Source of the DNA: Ecdyonurus torrentis
Taxonomy: Eukaryota; Arthropoda; Insecta; Ephemeroptera; Heptageniidae
Assembly: GCA_949318235.1 (NCBI GenBank)
Contig: OX439136.1
Span: 16,557,111 to 16,621,110 of the forward strand
Direction: 5' to 3'
DNA: 64,000 nt
The notes under the pieces were generated by a model. The model saw only the letters and a program-made list of their open reading frames with translations, ran no database searches and had not been told where the DNA came from. Each line of letters opens with the position of its first letter. The stretch's first letter is position 1. Of the stretch, positions 12,610-25,249 are shown in pieces. The translations under genes were made by a program, and so were the position numbers.

Positions 12610-15600
12610 GTTCGACATTGAAACATAGGATTTCGGCATATTTCGGCAAGTTACAATGCTAGGACGACGAAATTTTTATACAAGGTAGTGCTAGGGGCCA
12701 TTTGACTTCCCGCACCAGAAAAATTCAAAATTTTAAATATCTACTATTTTTTAACGCGCTACGTAAAATTTCGACGCTTTCGGCAATATGTCGGCGCTAA
12801 ATCGACATAGCATCGATCTGACTGTTGGAGATGGACGACGACAATATTATGTACTTATGTTTCAAGTTTCAAGATCATCGTTTATTTTAAACCTGAGTTA
12901 TGAACAAAACATCGATCTATTTTTCTCCTATGACCAGATTACCAAGGGGTAACCCTTGCTTTTTTTTCACGAAACAATTTTTTTTAGAACATTCTGATTT
13001 TAATGTCTATATTGACTAAATCGACCACGCTGATTACGAAAATCGAATCACCAATTTCCGCAACCTATTACCGGCCGAAATGGGACCCTAAAACCAGCTT
13101 TTTTTCTACTTTATGGATGAAAAACCGGATGTTAATGCTATTTAGGGGTGCGTTGGGGTGACTTTGGGTGCATGCATGTTTACACCAATACTTGGGTTAC
13201 TTTCTATTAAAGTTTCATAAACATCGCACAGCAACTTTATTTTTGGCGATTTTTTGAAAATGTACATGTGCGTGCCATATGGCTATAACACATAGGTTAT
13301 TTCAACACCGTAATTTTTTTTTCACAGTTACGGTGACTTTCATGGTATTTTTAAATACCTAAAGACCCCCCACACTGGCCATTAAAATATAGGACCTGTA
13401 CTGCAGGTTGCCTATTTTTGGTAATTTTTTAAACAAACCATATTAGGTATATACGAAATTTTGAAATGCGCGCCAAAATTCGGCTATGGTGATTTTCGAC
13501 CGTCTAACTGCTGGAATCAACTCCTGAACATATTTTAACCCATATGTGTCAGTTTGAACGATTTCTAAAAAGTTCACCCCACTCCTCCTATTCTGGCCCA
13601 CGTTCGACATGCTAACATAGGATTTCGACCTATTTCGACAACGAAAGGTGGCAGGTCGACGAAATTTTTATGCAAGGTAGTGCTATCCACCCACTAACTG
13701 TCCGCACCGAGAAAGTCGCGCTTTTCAAATATCTACTGATTTTTAGCGCTCTCTGATAATTTTCGACGCTTTCGGCAATAAGTCGGCGCCAAATCGACAT
13801 AGCATCGATCTGACTGTTGGAAATGGACGACGACAATATTATGTACTTATGTTTCAAGTTTCAAGATCATCGTTTATTTTAAACGTGAGTTATGAACAAA
13901 ACATCGATCTATTTTTCTCCTATGACCAGATTACCAAGGGTACTATTGCTTTTTTTTCACGAAACAATTTTTTTTAGAACATTCTGACTTTAATGTCTAT
14001 ATTGACTAAATCGACCACGCTGATTACGAAAATCGAATCACCAATTTCCGCAACCTATTACCGGCCAAAATGGGACCCTAAAACCAGCTTTTTTTCTACT
14101 TTTTGGATGAAAAACCGGATGTTAATGCTATTTAGGGGTGCGTTGGGGTGACTTTGGGTGCATGCATGTTTACACCAATACTTGGGTTACTTTCTATTAA
14201 AGTTTCATAAACATCGCACAGCAACTTTATTTTTGGCGATTTTTTGAAAATGTACATGTGCGTGCCATATGGCTATAACACATAGGTTATTTCAACACCG
14301 TAATTTTTTTTTCACAGTTACGGTGACTTTCATGGTATTTTAAAATACCTATAGACCCCCCACACTGGCCATTAAAATATAGGACCTGTACTGCAGGTTG
14401 CCTATTTTTGGTAATTTTTTAAACAAACCATATTAGGTATATACGAAATTTTGAAATGCGCGCCAAAATTCGGCTATGGTGATTTTCGACCGTCTAACTG
14501 CTGGAATAAATTCCTGGACGTATTTTAACCCATATATGTCAGTTTGAACGATTTCTAAAAAGTTCACCCCACTCCTCCTATTCTGGCCCACGTTCGACAT
14601 GCTAACATAGGATTTCGACCTATTTCGACAACGAAAGGTGGCAGGTCGACGAAACTTTTATGCAAGGTAGTGCTATCCACCCACTAACTGTCCGCACCGA
14701 GAAAGTCGCGCTTTTCAAATATCTACTAATTTTTAGCGCTCTCTGATAATTTTCGACGCTTTCGGCAATAAGTCGGCGCCAAATCGACATAGCATCGATC
14801 TGACTGTTGGAGATGGACGACGACAATATTATGTACTTATGTTTCAAGTTTCAAGATCATCGTTTATTTTAAACCTGAGTTATGAACAAAACATCGATCT
14901 ATTTTTCTCCTATGACCAGATTACCACATAATATTAGATATAGATATTAATATTAGATTGCTTTTTTTTCACGAAACAATTTTTTTTTAGAACATTCTGA
15001 TTTTAATGTCTATATTGACTAAATCGACCACGCTGATTACGAAAATCGCATCACCAATTTCCGCAACCTATTACCGGCCAAAATGGGACCCTAAAACCAG
15101 CTTTTTTTGTACTTTATGGATGAAAAACCGGATGTTAATGCTATTTAGGGGTGCGTTGGGGTGACTTTGGGTGCATGCATGTTTACACCAATACTTGGGT
15201 TACTTTCTATTAAAGTTTCATAAACATCGCACAGCAACTTTATTTTTGGCGATTTTTTGAAAATGTACATGAGCGTGCCATATGGCTTTAACACATAGGT
15301 TATTTCAACACCGTAATTTTTTTTTCACAGTTACGGTGACTTTCATGGTATTTTTAAATACCTATAGACCCCCCACACTGGCCATTAAAATATAGGTAAT
15401 GTACTGCAGGTTGCCTATTTTTGGTAATTTTTTAAACAAACCATATTAGGTATATACGAAATTTTGAAATGCGCGCCAAAATTCGGCTATGGTGATTTTC
15501 GACCGTCTAACTGCTGGAATCAACTCCTGGACGTATTTTAACCCATATATGTCAGTTTGAACGATTTCTAAAAAGTTCACCCCACTCCTCCTATTCTGGC

Positions 15601-16404
15601 CCACGTTCGACATGCTAACATAGGATTTCGACCTATTTCGACAACGAAAGGTGGCAGGTCGACGAAACTTTTATGCAAGGTAGTGCTATCCACCCACTAA
15701 CTGTCCGCACCGAGAAAGTCGCGCTTTTCAAATATCTACTAATTTTTAGCGCCCTATCAACATTTTCGACGCTTTCGGCAATAAATCGTCGCCGAATCGA
15801 CATAAAATAGATTTGATTGTTTGAAATGGACGACGACAATATTATGTACTTATGTTTTAAGTTTCAAGATCATCGTATATCTTAAAGTAGAGTTATTAAC
15901 AAAATATCGATCTTTTTTACTCATATGGCCAGTTTACCAAGGGGTTACCCTTGCTTTTTTTTTCAGGAAATAACTTTTTTTGAGAAAATTGTTATTTTAA
16001 TGTCTATTATGACTAAATCGACCACGCTGATTACGAAATTAAATTCGCCAATTTCCGGAACCTATTACCAGCTGAACTGGGACCCTAAAACCAGCTTTTT
16101 TTGTACTTTATGGATGAAAAACCGGATGTTATTGCTATTTAGGGGTGCGTTGGGGTGACTTTGGGTACATGCATGTTTACAACAATATTTGGGTTACTTT
16201 CTATTAAAGTTTCGTAAACATTGCACAGCAACTTTATTTTTGGCGATTTTTTGATGATGTATATGTGAATGCAATATGGTAACAACACATGGGTTATTTT
16301 TAACCCGTAATTTTTTTTTCAAAGTTTATGTGACATTCATGGTATTTCAACATACCTATAGACTCTCCACACTCGCCATTAAAATATAGGACATGTACTG
16401 CGTA
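12610..16404. repeat. Internal 1-kb tandem repeat, four copies (in L2)
   Basis: These are the same four copies displaced by 11,074 bp, including the AT-rich replacement in copy 3 at about 14,926. This shows that the tandem expansion came before the duplication of the whole 11-kb unit. Confidence 0.9.
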
Positions 16405-17477
16405 TTGCCTATTTTTGGCGATTTTTTGAACTTATCATTTTCACTATATAATGCATAACATGTGGTGGCACATATATGTTAATTGCATATATTAATTATG
16501 CAAACACCCTGGAAGCCAATATAGGGTGCTAATAAGATAGCATGAGACCTCTATTGTTTGCATACAAACATAGGCAGCTTTTTGGCGCGTTGCCCATTTT
16601 TGGCGATTTTTTGAACTTAGCATTTTACCTAAATAATGCAAAATATATGCTGACACTAACATGTGAATCGCATATAACAATTATGCAAACATCCTGGAAT
16701 GCAATACAGGGTGCTGATAAGATAGCATGGGACCTCTATTGTTTGCACACAAACACATGTGTGTGTATAGCAGGTTGCTTTTTTTTATTTTTTTATATGT
16801 ATCATCATAAAAATATTTTTTAATGCAAAGCGGGGTGCATAACTCACAGGATGTTGCAAGGAAGGCTGCATAACTCGCAGGGTTCAAAACAGACTATGTA
16901 CTTGCAAAATTCAATGTTAACATGAGTAGGAAAAGTGAGGGTGGGAATACAACAAGTCAATCTTTCAACAACGCTGTACAATACTAATGACCGCACTTAA
17001 ACACATGCGCGTGTATAGCGGGTTGCATGTCTTTGCCGATTTTTGTAACTTTAACAATTATTCTTCTATACATAATGCAAGGCATGCTGCATAACTGACA
17101 GGATGGTGCAAAGCAAGCTGCATGACCCACAGTATATAGAATCCAGACATTGGACTTGCAAAAATTTCAATGTTTACCAAAGTAGGAAAAGTGAAGACGA
17201 GGGACATGGGCTTTCTTCTGCTTGCACTTAAACACATGTGCGTGTATTGCGGGTTGCCTTTTTTTGGAATTTTTTTTTTATACATATCATCATAAAAATA
17301 TTTTTCAATGCAACGCGGGCTGCATAAGTCACAGGGTGTTGCAATGAAGGCTGCATAACTCGCAGGGTGCAAAACAGACTATGGACTTGCGAATTTCAAT
17401 GTTAACATAGGTAGGAAAAGTGAGGGAGGGGGTTCAACAAGTCGATAAACGTGAACAAAACGGCCACCCAAACGACC

Positions 17478-17834
17478 TGCGCACAACACCAAAAGTCATA
17501 CCAACATGCCATTGCAGCAAAACTAAGGTCAAATGCCATGCGCACTCTACGGATTCGAAGGACAGCAAACATCGCCCTTCCGGCCAGCCGACTTCCGGTC
17601 CTGCGCAGAACCAAACAAGCAACGTGAGGGCTGCGCACGACACGTTTTTCGAAGAAGGGGGAAGCTCTCACCCCATTTGTATGCGCACTCAACTCGGTCG
17701 ACTTCCGGACCTGCGCAAACGCACAAAGACCTGCGATTAACGACTGCCGCGTGCGCAAAATCGACGATAGAGTGCCAATGCTTGGTCTCTGGGCCCCCAC
17801 CACCGACTAGCCGCGGGCGGCTGAGCGTCCCACG
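17478..17834. promoter_or_regulatory. TGCGCA/ETS motif cluster in L2
   Basis: This is the second-copy equivalent of the L1 cluster, with all seven TGCGCA sites and both ACTTCCGG sites intact at 17,478-17,757. Confidence 0.55.
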
Positions 17835-18364
17835 GGGGACCGGCCCGCCCGCCGTTACTCTAGTCACCCCGCCCTTAATTACTCAAGGAACGGAAAAAAA
17901 ACCCATAAGAATAACCCGTAGGTGCGGAAAACGCTTGCGATTTTTTCGGTACCGGGGAATCGCCCGAACGACCATACCGGAAGATCGGGCTCGCCGGGGG
18001 GCATCTTTTTGCTAACCACGTGCTAAGCGCTAGCTCCCTTACTTTCGGAGAAAAACGCGAAAAACACGTTTTTTGGACCCTCGCGCCGAACGTATCTCCT
18101 CCCAGGGTTTTGCAGCCAGGAACCCCATATTTGGCCAGGATGCGGACAAAATGTGGGGGTACCAAACAATGTACCAGATTTTTGAATTTTTTTTTAGGGC
18201 CGGAGATACGGGGCGCCAAACTTTTTTCGCGATTTCTGAAAAACGGAAACGGCGATTGCCAAAAAACCGCCGGGGGGAATCGACCCTCCTTTGGCCAAAA
18301 ACTGCGCCCGGGGGTCCCCTACCGACGACATCGGCGGCGATCGGGGGTCTCAAAGGGCACCGCC

Positions 18365-21300
18365 AAGATGGCGGTTTTCCCGACTTTTCGACTTCGGAGC
18401 CCTCTGGCGGCCGCGGTATGCGACATGGGACCAAAGTAACGACACATTGCCATAGTAACTCGACCCCGTTCTATCGATTGGCGTAACAATCGAAGTCGAA
18501 ATCGAAGTCAAACCCGGAGAAAAAGCAACCGGAACCAGATTTTCTTATGGGACCGGAAGTCACCAGGAAACCCACTAGACGTGGTTTTGCAAGCCCTACA
18601 AAACGTATATCTCGAAATTTATTTGCGGCGGTAATTTTTACCGTCATCTACGAAAAACCGACGGAAGGCGGCGCTTATGCATTGTTTAGATAGGGAAACT
18701 TGGACGCGCTTGCGATTTTTTTCTACGGGTCCGATCTCTTAGATATTTTGGCTACCCCCCCATAACCGACCACGGCGCACAACTTTGCAACGGTGACCTA
18801 AGCCGTGGGTCCCATAGAAACAAGATGGCGGCAATGCGCACGTTTTTTTCGCACTTCCGGTGCTCTGAGCGCGAAAATAAAAAGTGAGACTTTACCTGCA
18901 TATTTTGACGAGAGGAAGACGATGGCGCAATCAGATTTTCAAAATTCCGAAAATTGGCGCTTTCGGATTTTTTTAAAAAAAAAATCGCGTTTTTGTGTGT
19001 TCAAACGCCCGTAGCAATTCAGGGGTGCGTCGGAGAGCTCTGAAAAAAAAAATTGAGGGTGTTCCGACGAGCCGCGGAACAAGACGGCGCCAACAGTTTT
19101 TTTCGGGGTCCATAACTTCGGCGCTTTTTGAAAATTTTTGCGCCCGAAAATCGCGCTACGAAAAATTTTATAGAAATTAAAAAGACGCGCCTCGACGAAT
19201 CCGACAATCAAACTGCCCTTCGTTTTTTCAAATTTTCCATAGCAGCCGCGCTAAACGCCAGAAACAAAAAAAAATTCGGAAAACGCTCTGGCGGCGCCGT
19301 TTTCGGCCAAAACGGCCCGAATTTTTTCTCATGCGAGCCAAAATCGCGCGAGGATTCCGAATATCACCGTTTTTTTGCGCTAGCGCCAAAACTGCGCCCG
19401 TGAGGATAGTATGAAAATAAAAGGGGGTGATTGACTCGAAAAGCACCATTTTGACTTTTTCGGAACGCCGTAGTAATTCAACGGTGCGTCGGAGGTGAAA
19501 TCTGATGAAATTCTTAGGTCTTTATTTTTTGTGCTCTACAAAATCGCATCACCACTTTTTTTTGTGACTTCAGAAAATAGGCGTTTTCGGGACGCCGTTT
19601 TTTTTAATATCGGCGCTACGAAAAAATGTTTCAAACAAAATAGACGCGCAATTAAATTTGCAACACTTTTGATGTCTACATGTTTCCTTAATTTTCCCAT
19701 AGGTGGCGCGCAAAACGCGAAAAACCAACAAAAAATTTTCAAAGCGGCGCCAAAATTCGGCTATGGTGATTTTTTGCATTCCGACTGCTGGAATAGTGTT
19801 CTACACATGTTTTAACATATTTCTGCCAGCGGCAACAATTTTTTTCATTTTAACCCAAAACCACCCGTTCTGCCTATGGTTCGACATTGCAACATAGGAA
19901 TTCGACATATTTCGGCAAGTTAATATGCTAGGAGGACGAAATTTTAATGCAAGGTAGTGCTAGGGATCAGGTGACTACCCGCACCAGAAAAATTCAAAAT
20001 TTTAAATATCTACTATTTTTTAACGCGCTACGTAAAATTTCGGCGCTTTCGGCAATAAGTCAGCGCCAAATCGACATAGCATCGATCTGATTGTTGGAGG
20101 TAGGCGACGACAGATATTTTTAACTATGTTTCACGTTTCATGAACATCGCATTTTTTAAACTGGAGTTATTAACGAAACATCGATCTTTATTACTGAAAT
20201 GGCCAAATTACATAGGGGTTACCCTTGCTTTTTTTTCATGAAACAACTTTTTTTCACAAAGTTATGATTTTAATGTCTATTATAACTAAATCGACCCCGC
20301 TGATTAAGAAAATCGAAACGCCAATTTCCGGATCCTATTACCGGACGCGTTAGGACCCTAAAACCAGCTTTTTCATACTTTTTGTATGAAAAACCGGATG
20401 TTATTGCTATTTAGGGGTGGGTTTGGGTGACTTTGGGCAAATGTATATTTACTACGATACTTGGGTTACCTTCTATTAAAGTTTCATTAACATCGCACTG
20501 CAACTTTTTTTTTCGCGATTTTTTTAATTTTTACATATGTATGGTATATGGGTATACTACAGTGGTGTAATGCAAACCATAATTTTTCATTCAACACTGG
20601 GGGGAATTTTAAGGTCATTTAACATACAAAGGCGATTCCTGCACTCACCAAAAACATATCGAACATGTAGTGCGGGTTGCCTATTTTTGCCGATTTTTTT
20701 AACATTGCATTTTGTCTATACATGGAACTATATGGAGTAGAAAAAAGTGGTGTATTGCAAAACTAAATTTCTCATTCAACACTGGGTGGAATGTTATGGT
20801 GATTCAACATACATGGGCAACCCATGCACTCACCATTACAATAAAGGACATGTATTGCATGTTGCCTCCTTTTTACGATTTTTTATACATTGCGTTTTGA
20901 CCATACATGGAACTATATGGAATTCGACAAACGTATGTTTCACTTATATTTTTTACAAAAAACATCCACAAGGCAACATAAGTTGCTTAAAACATTGTGT
21001 GGGACCCCTACTGTTTGCACTCAAACACATGTAAGTGTACAGCGGGTTGCCTATTTTTGGCGACTATGGCAACATTAACAACAATACTTCAATATATAAA
21101 AACATTTCACAGCAATGCGGGCTGCATACCTCACAGGATGATGCAATGCAGGCTGCATAACCCACAGGGGGCAAACCAGACTAAGGACTTGCAAAATTCA
21201 ATGTTTAACGACATAGGAAAAGTGAGGGCGGGGGTTCATCAAGTCAAAATAGGTGAACAAAATGGCCACAAGCACGACCTGCGCACAACACACAAAGTCG

Positions 21301-22167
21301 TACCAACATGGCATTGCAGCAAAACCAAGACCGACTGCCATGCGCACCCTACGGATTCAAACGACACTTAATTTTGTGCTTCCGGCAGGCCGACTTCCGG
21401 TCCTGCGCAGAACCAAACAAACGACGTTGGGGCTGCGCACGCCACGTTTTTCGACAAAGGGGGGATGGTCTGTCCCTACTAGCATGCGCACTCACCTCGG
21501 ACGACTTCCGGACCTGCGCAGTAACCCCCAAGACTGCAATTTACCCCTGCCGCATGCGCAAAATCGACGATAGAGTGCCATTGTTGCACCCCACTGTTGT
21601 GCCCCCACCCACTAGACGCGGGCGGCGGAGTTGCCACCAAGATGGCCGCCCGCGAGAGTGTTCTAGTCCTCCTACTATTAATTACTCAAGAGACCGCGAA
21701 AAAACCCATAAGGATAACATTGGAAAAGCGTTCGCTCTTGCGATTTTTTTTTTGCGAGCGAATCGCCCAAACCGACATACCGGGAGATCGGGCTCACCGA
21801 GGGGCGTCTTTTCGCTAACCGCGTGCCAAGCGCTCCGACGCGAACTTTCGGCGCAAAACGCGAAAAACACGTTTTTTGGACCCTCACGCCAAACTATATT
21901 TCGCCCGGGGTTTCGGAGCCACGGGGACCAAACTCGGCCATCGGGCAGTCGACATGTCGGGACGCAACGCCAAGTTGCATTTTTTTCGATTTCGTCTCCG
22001 TTCCGGAGATACGGCGCGCCAAACTTTTTTCGCGATTCTGGAAAAACGGAAACGGCGATTGCCGAAAAACCGCCGCGGGGAATCGACCCTCCTTTGGCCA
22101 AAAACTGCGCCCGGGGGACCCCTACCGACGACATAGGCGGCGATCGGGGGTCTCGAAGGGCACCGCC
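18365..22167. repeat. Short subunit S2 (3,803 bp)
   Basis: This is the counterpart of S1, with one copy of the 1-kb segment and the same CpG-rich end. Local divergence from S1 is clearest in the GC-rich stretch at about 21,710-21,870. Confidence 0.86.
21280..21660. promoter_or_regulatory. TGCGCA/ETS/YY1 motif cluster in S2
   Basis: Seven TGCGCA sites lie between 21,280 and 21,560, the last again inside CGCATGCGCA. Two ACTTCCGG sites and a YY1-like AAGATGGCCG near 21,639 are also present. Confidence 0.55.
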
Positions 22168-25100
22168 AAGATGGCGGTTTTCCCGGTTTTTCGACTTCGG
22201 AGCCCTCTGGCGGCGGTTGTATGCGTGCCAGAGCGAAAACGAGGACACATCGCCATAGTAACTCGACCCCGTTCTATCGATTGCACCAATAATCGAAGTC
22301 GAAATCGAAGTCGAACCCGGAGAAAAAGCAAACGGAACCAGATTTTCTTATAGGACCGGAAGTCACCTGGCAACCCACAAGACGTGGTTTTGCAAGCCCT
22401 ACAAAACGTATATCTCGAAATTTTGATGAGACGGTAAAATCGGCCGTTATAAACGAAAAACGGACAAAATGCGGCGCTTACGCATTGTTTAGATAGGGAA
22501 ACTTCGACGCGCTCGCGATTTTTTTCTACGGGTCCGATGTCTTAGATATTTTGGCTACCCCCCCATAACCGACCACGGCGCACAACTTTGCAACGGTGAC
22601 CTAAGCGCTGGGTCCCATAGAAACAAGATGGCGGCAATGCGCACGTTTTTTTCGCACTTCCGGTGCTCGCAGCGCGAAAATAAAAAGTGAGACTTTACCT
22701 GCATATTTTGACGAGAGGAAGACGATGGCGCAATCAGATTTACAAAATTCCGAAAATTGGCGCTTTCGTTTTTTTTTTATAAAAAAATCGCGTTTTTTTG
22801 TGTTCAAACGCCCGTAGCAATTCAGGGGTGCGTCGGAGAGCTCTGAAAAAAAAATTTGAGGGAGTTCCGACGAGCCGCGGAACAAGATGGCGCCAACCGT
22901 TTGTTTCGCGGTTCATAACTTCGGCGCTTTTTGAAATTTTTTGCGCCCGAAAATGGCGCCACGAAAAATTTTATAGAAACCAAAAAGACGCGCCTTGACG
23001 AATCCGACAGTCAAACTGCCCTTCGTTTTTTCGAATTTCCCATAGCAAGCGCGCTAGACGCCAAAAACAAAAAAAATTTCGGAAAACGCTCTGACAGCGC
23101 CGTTTTCGGCCGAAACGGCCCGAAATTTTTCTCATGCGAGGTAAAATCGCGCGAGGATTCCGAATATCACCGTTTTTTTGCGCTAGCGTGAAAACTGCGC
23201 CCGTGAGGATAGTAGGAAAATAAAAGGGGGTGATTGACTCAAAAAGCACCATTTTGACACCTTCGGAACGCCGTAGTAATTCAACGGTGCGTCGGAGGTG
23301 AAATCTGAGGAAATTCTTATGTCTTTATTTTTTGTGCTCTACAAAATCGCTTCAACACTTTTTTTTGTGACTTCAGAAAATAAGCGTTTTCGGGACGCCG
23401 TTTTTTTTAATATCGGCGCTACAAAAAAATGCTTCCAACAAAAAAGACGCGCAATTAAATTTGCAACACTTTTAATGTCAATATAATTTTCGATATTTCC
23501 CATAGGCGGCGCGCAAAACGCGAAAAACCAACCAAAAATTTTCAAAGCGGCGCCAAAATTCGGCTATTGTGATTTTTTGCAATCTGACTGCTGGAATCGT
23601 GTTTGACACGTGTTTTGAGCTATTTCTGCCATCGGCGACAATTTTTTTGGTTTCAACCCAAAACCAGCGATTCTGCCTATGGTTCGACATTGAAACATAG
23701 GATTTCGGCATATTTCGGCAAGTTACAATGCTAGGACGACGAAATTTTTATACAAGGTAGTGCTAGGGGCCATTTGACTTCCCGCACCAGAAAAATTCAA
23801 AATTTTAAATATCTACTATTTTTTAACGCGCTACGTAAAATTTCGACGCTTTCGGCAATATGTCGGCGCTAAATCGACATAGCATCGATCTGATTGTTGG
23901 AGATGGGCGACGACATGAATATTAAAATATGTTTCAGGTTTCATGAACATCGCATTTTTTAAACTCGAGTTATTAAGGAAACATCGATCTTTATTACGAC
24001 AAGGGCCAAATTACAAAGGGGTTACCCTTGCTTTTTTTCATGAAACAACTTTTTTTCACAAAGTTGTGATCTTAATGTCTATTATGACTAAATCGACCAC
24101 GCTGATCACGAAAATGGAAACGCCAATTTCCGGGACCTATTACCGGACGAGTTAGGACCCTAAAACCAGCTTTTTCTGTACTTTTTGGATGAAAAACCGG
24201 ATGTTAATGCTATTTGGAGATGGGTTGGGGTGAATTTGGCCATATGCATATTTCCAGCCATACTTGGGTTACTTTCTATTAAAGTTTCAAAAACATCGCA
24301 CTGCAATTTTTTTTTTGGCGATTTTTTTTAATTGGCATATGTATAGTATATGGGTATACTTAAGTGGTGTAATGCAAACCATAATTTTTCTTTCATAGCC
24401 TGTGGGAATGTAATGGTCATTTAATGGTCATTATGTTTTGCGGGTTGCCTATTTTTTACGATTTTATATATATTGCATTTTGACTATACATGGAACTACA
24501 TGGAGTGCGACAAACTTATGTTTTACTAATATTAATTACAAAAACGACCCACAATGCAATATAACGTGCTTAATACATTGTGTCGGGCTCCTACTGTTTG
24601 CAATCAAACACATGTACGTGTACAGCGGGTTGCCTATTTTTGGCGACTATTGCAGCATTAACAACAATACTTCTATATATAAGAACATTTAACAGCAATG
24701 CGGGCTGCATATCTTACAGGATGATGCAATGAAGGCTGCATAACCCAAAGGGGGCCAAACAGACTACGGACTTGCAAAATTTCATGTTTAACGAAATTTG
24801 AAGAGTGAGCGCGGGGGTTCAACAAGTCAAAATTGGTGAACAAACTGGCAACCCAAACGACCTGCGCACCACACCTAAAGTCATACCGACATGCAATTGC
24901 AGCAAAACTAAAGTGAAATGCCATGAGCACTCCACGGATTCGAGTGACACTTGATAACCCACTTCCGGCCAGCATACTTCCGGTCCTGCGCAGAACCAAA
25001 CAAGCAACGTTAGGGCTGCGCACGACACGTTTTTCGATAAAGGGGGAATGGTCTGCCCCCACGCGCATGCGCACTTACATCGGTTGATTTCCAGATTTGC

Positions 25101-25249
25101 GCAAAAGCACAAAGACCTGCAATTAACGACTGCCGCGTGCGCAAAATCGACGATAGAGTGCCAATGCGTGGTTTCTGGGCCCCACCAACGACTAGCCGCG
25201 GGCGGCTGAGCGTCCCACGGGGGACCGGCCCGCCCGCCGTTACTCTAGT
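22168..25249. repeat. Truncated, mosaic last unit of the giant array
   Basis: This unit starts at the usual AAGATGGCGG anchor. Up to about 23,890 it matches the long subunit, for example the 23,580-23,880 stretch resembling 1,440-1,740. After about 23,900 it follows the short-subunit pattern and lacks the 1-kb tandem expansion. Its final CpG-rich block (24,860-25,249) is again of the long type. It ends abruptly at 25,249 inside a conserved motif that continues in the other units, and LINE sequence follows directly. It is either a recombinant unit at the array edge or an unexpanded ancestor of the long type. Confidence 0.82.
24863..25249. promoter_or_regulatory. TGCGCA/ETS motif cluster in the truncated last unit
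   Basis: Six of the seven TGCGCA positions are kept (24,863 to 25,143). The second has mutated to TGAGCA and the second ETS site is weakened. The cluster ends at the array/LINE junction. Confidence 0.5.

Larger units (their letters stand above)
11096..18364. repeat. Long subunit L2 (7,269 bp)
   Basis: This is a near-identical repeat of L1. It has four tandem 1-kb segments at 12,610-about 16,404, the AT-rich tail at 16,498-17,400 and the TGCGCA cluster at 17,478-17,762. Differences from L1 are scattered substitutions and a few 1-6 bp indels, except for a more diverged patch at about 17,990-18,220 that looks like local gene conversion. Confidence 0.88.
11096..22167. repeat. Giant higher-order repeat, copy 2 (about 11.07 kb)
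   Basis: This is the second copy, with the same long-short order: long subunit 11,096-18,364, short subunit 18,365-22,167. Private landmarks shared with copy 1, such as an AT-rich replacement at 14,926-14,958 (3,852-3,884 in copy 1), show that the 11-kb unit was duplicated as a whole. The short subunits of the two copies differ more from each other, especially at 17.9-18.3 kb and 21.7-22.0 kb, than the long ones do. Confidence 0.93.

Noticed and set aside
21308..22258. A 316-codon open frame in the CpG-rich part of S2, and similar long frames at 10,360-11,028 and 541-1,071
   Set aside because: The frames are long because GC-rich DNA has few stop codons. The same frame is broken in the other subunits, several frames overlap on both strands, and the products are Arg/Pro/Ser-rich with no domain I recognise.
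1..25249. Possibility that the array is rDNA, histone or snRNA gene repeats
   Set aside because: I looked for rRNA-like conserved stretches, U1/U2/U4/U5/U6 5' ends and histone-like frames and saw none in any subunit.
1..25249. The regular repeats as a CRISPR array
   Set aside because: Repeat units are kilobases long, nested and diverged, without short direct repeats separated by unique spacers, and the DNA is animal nuclear.
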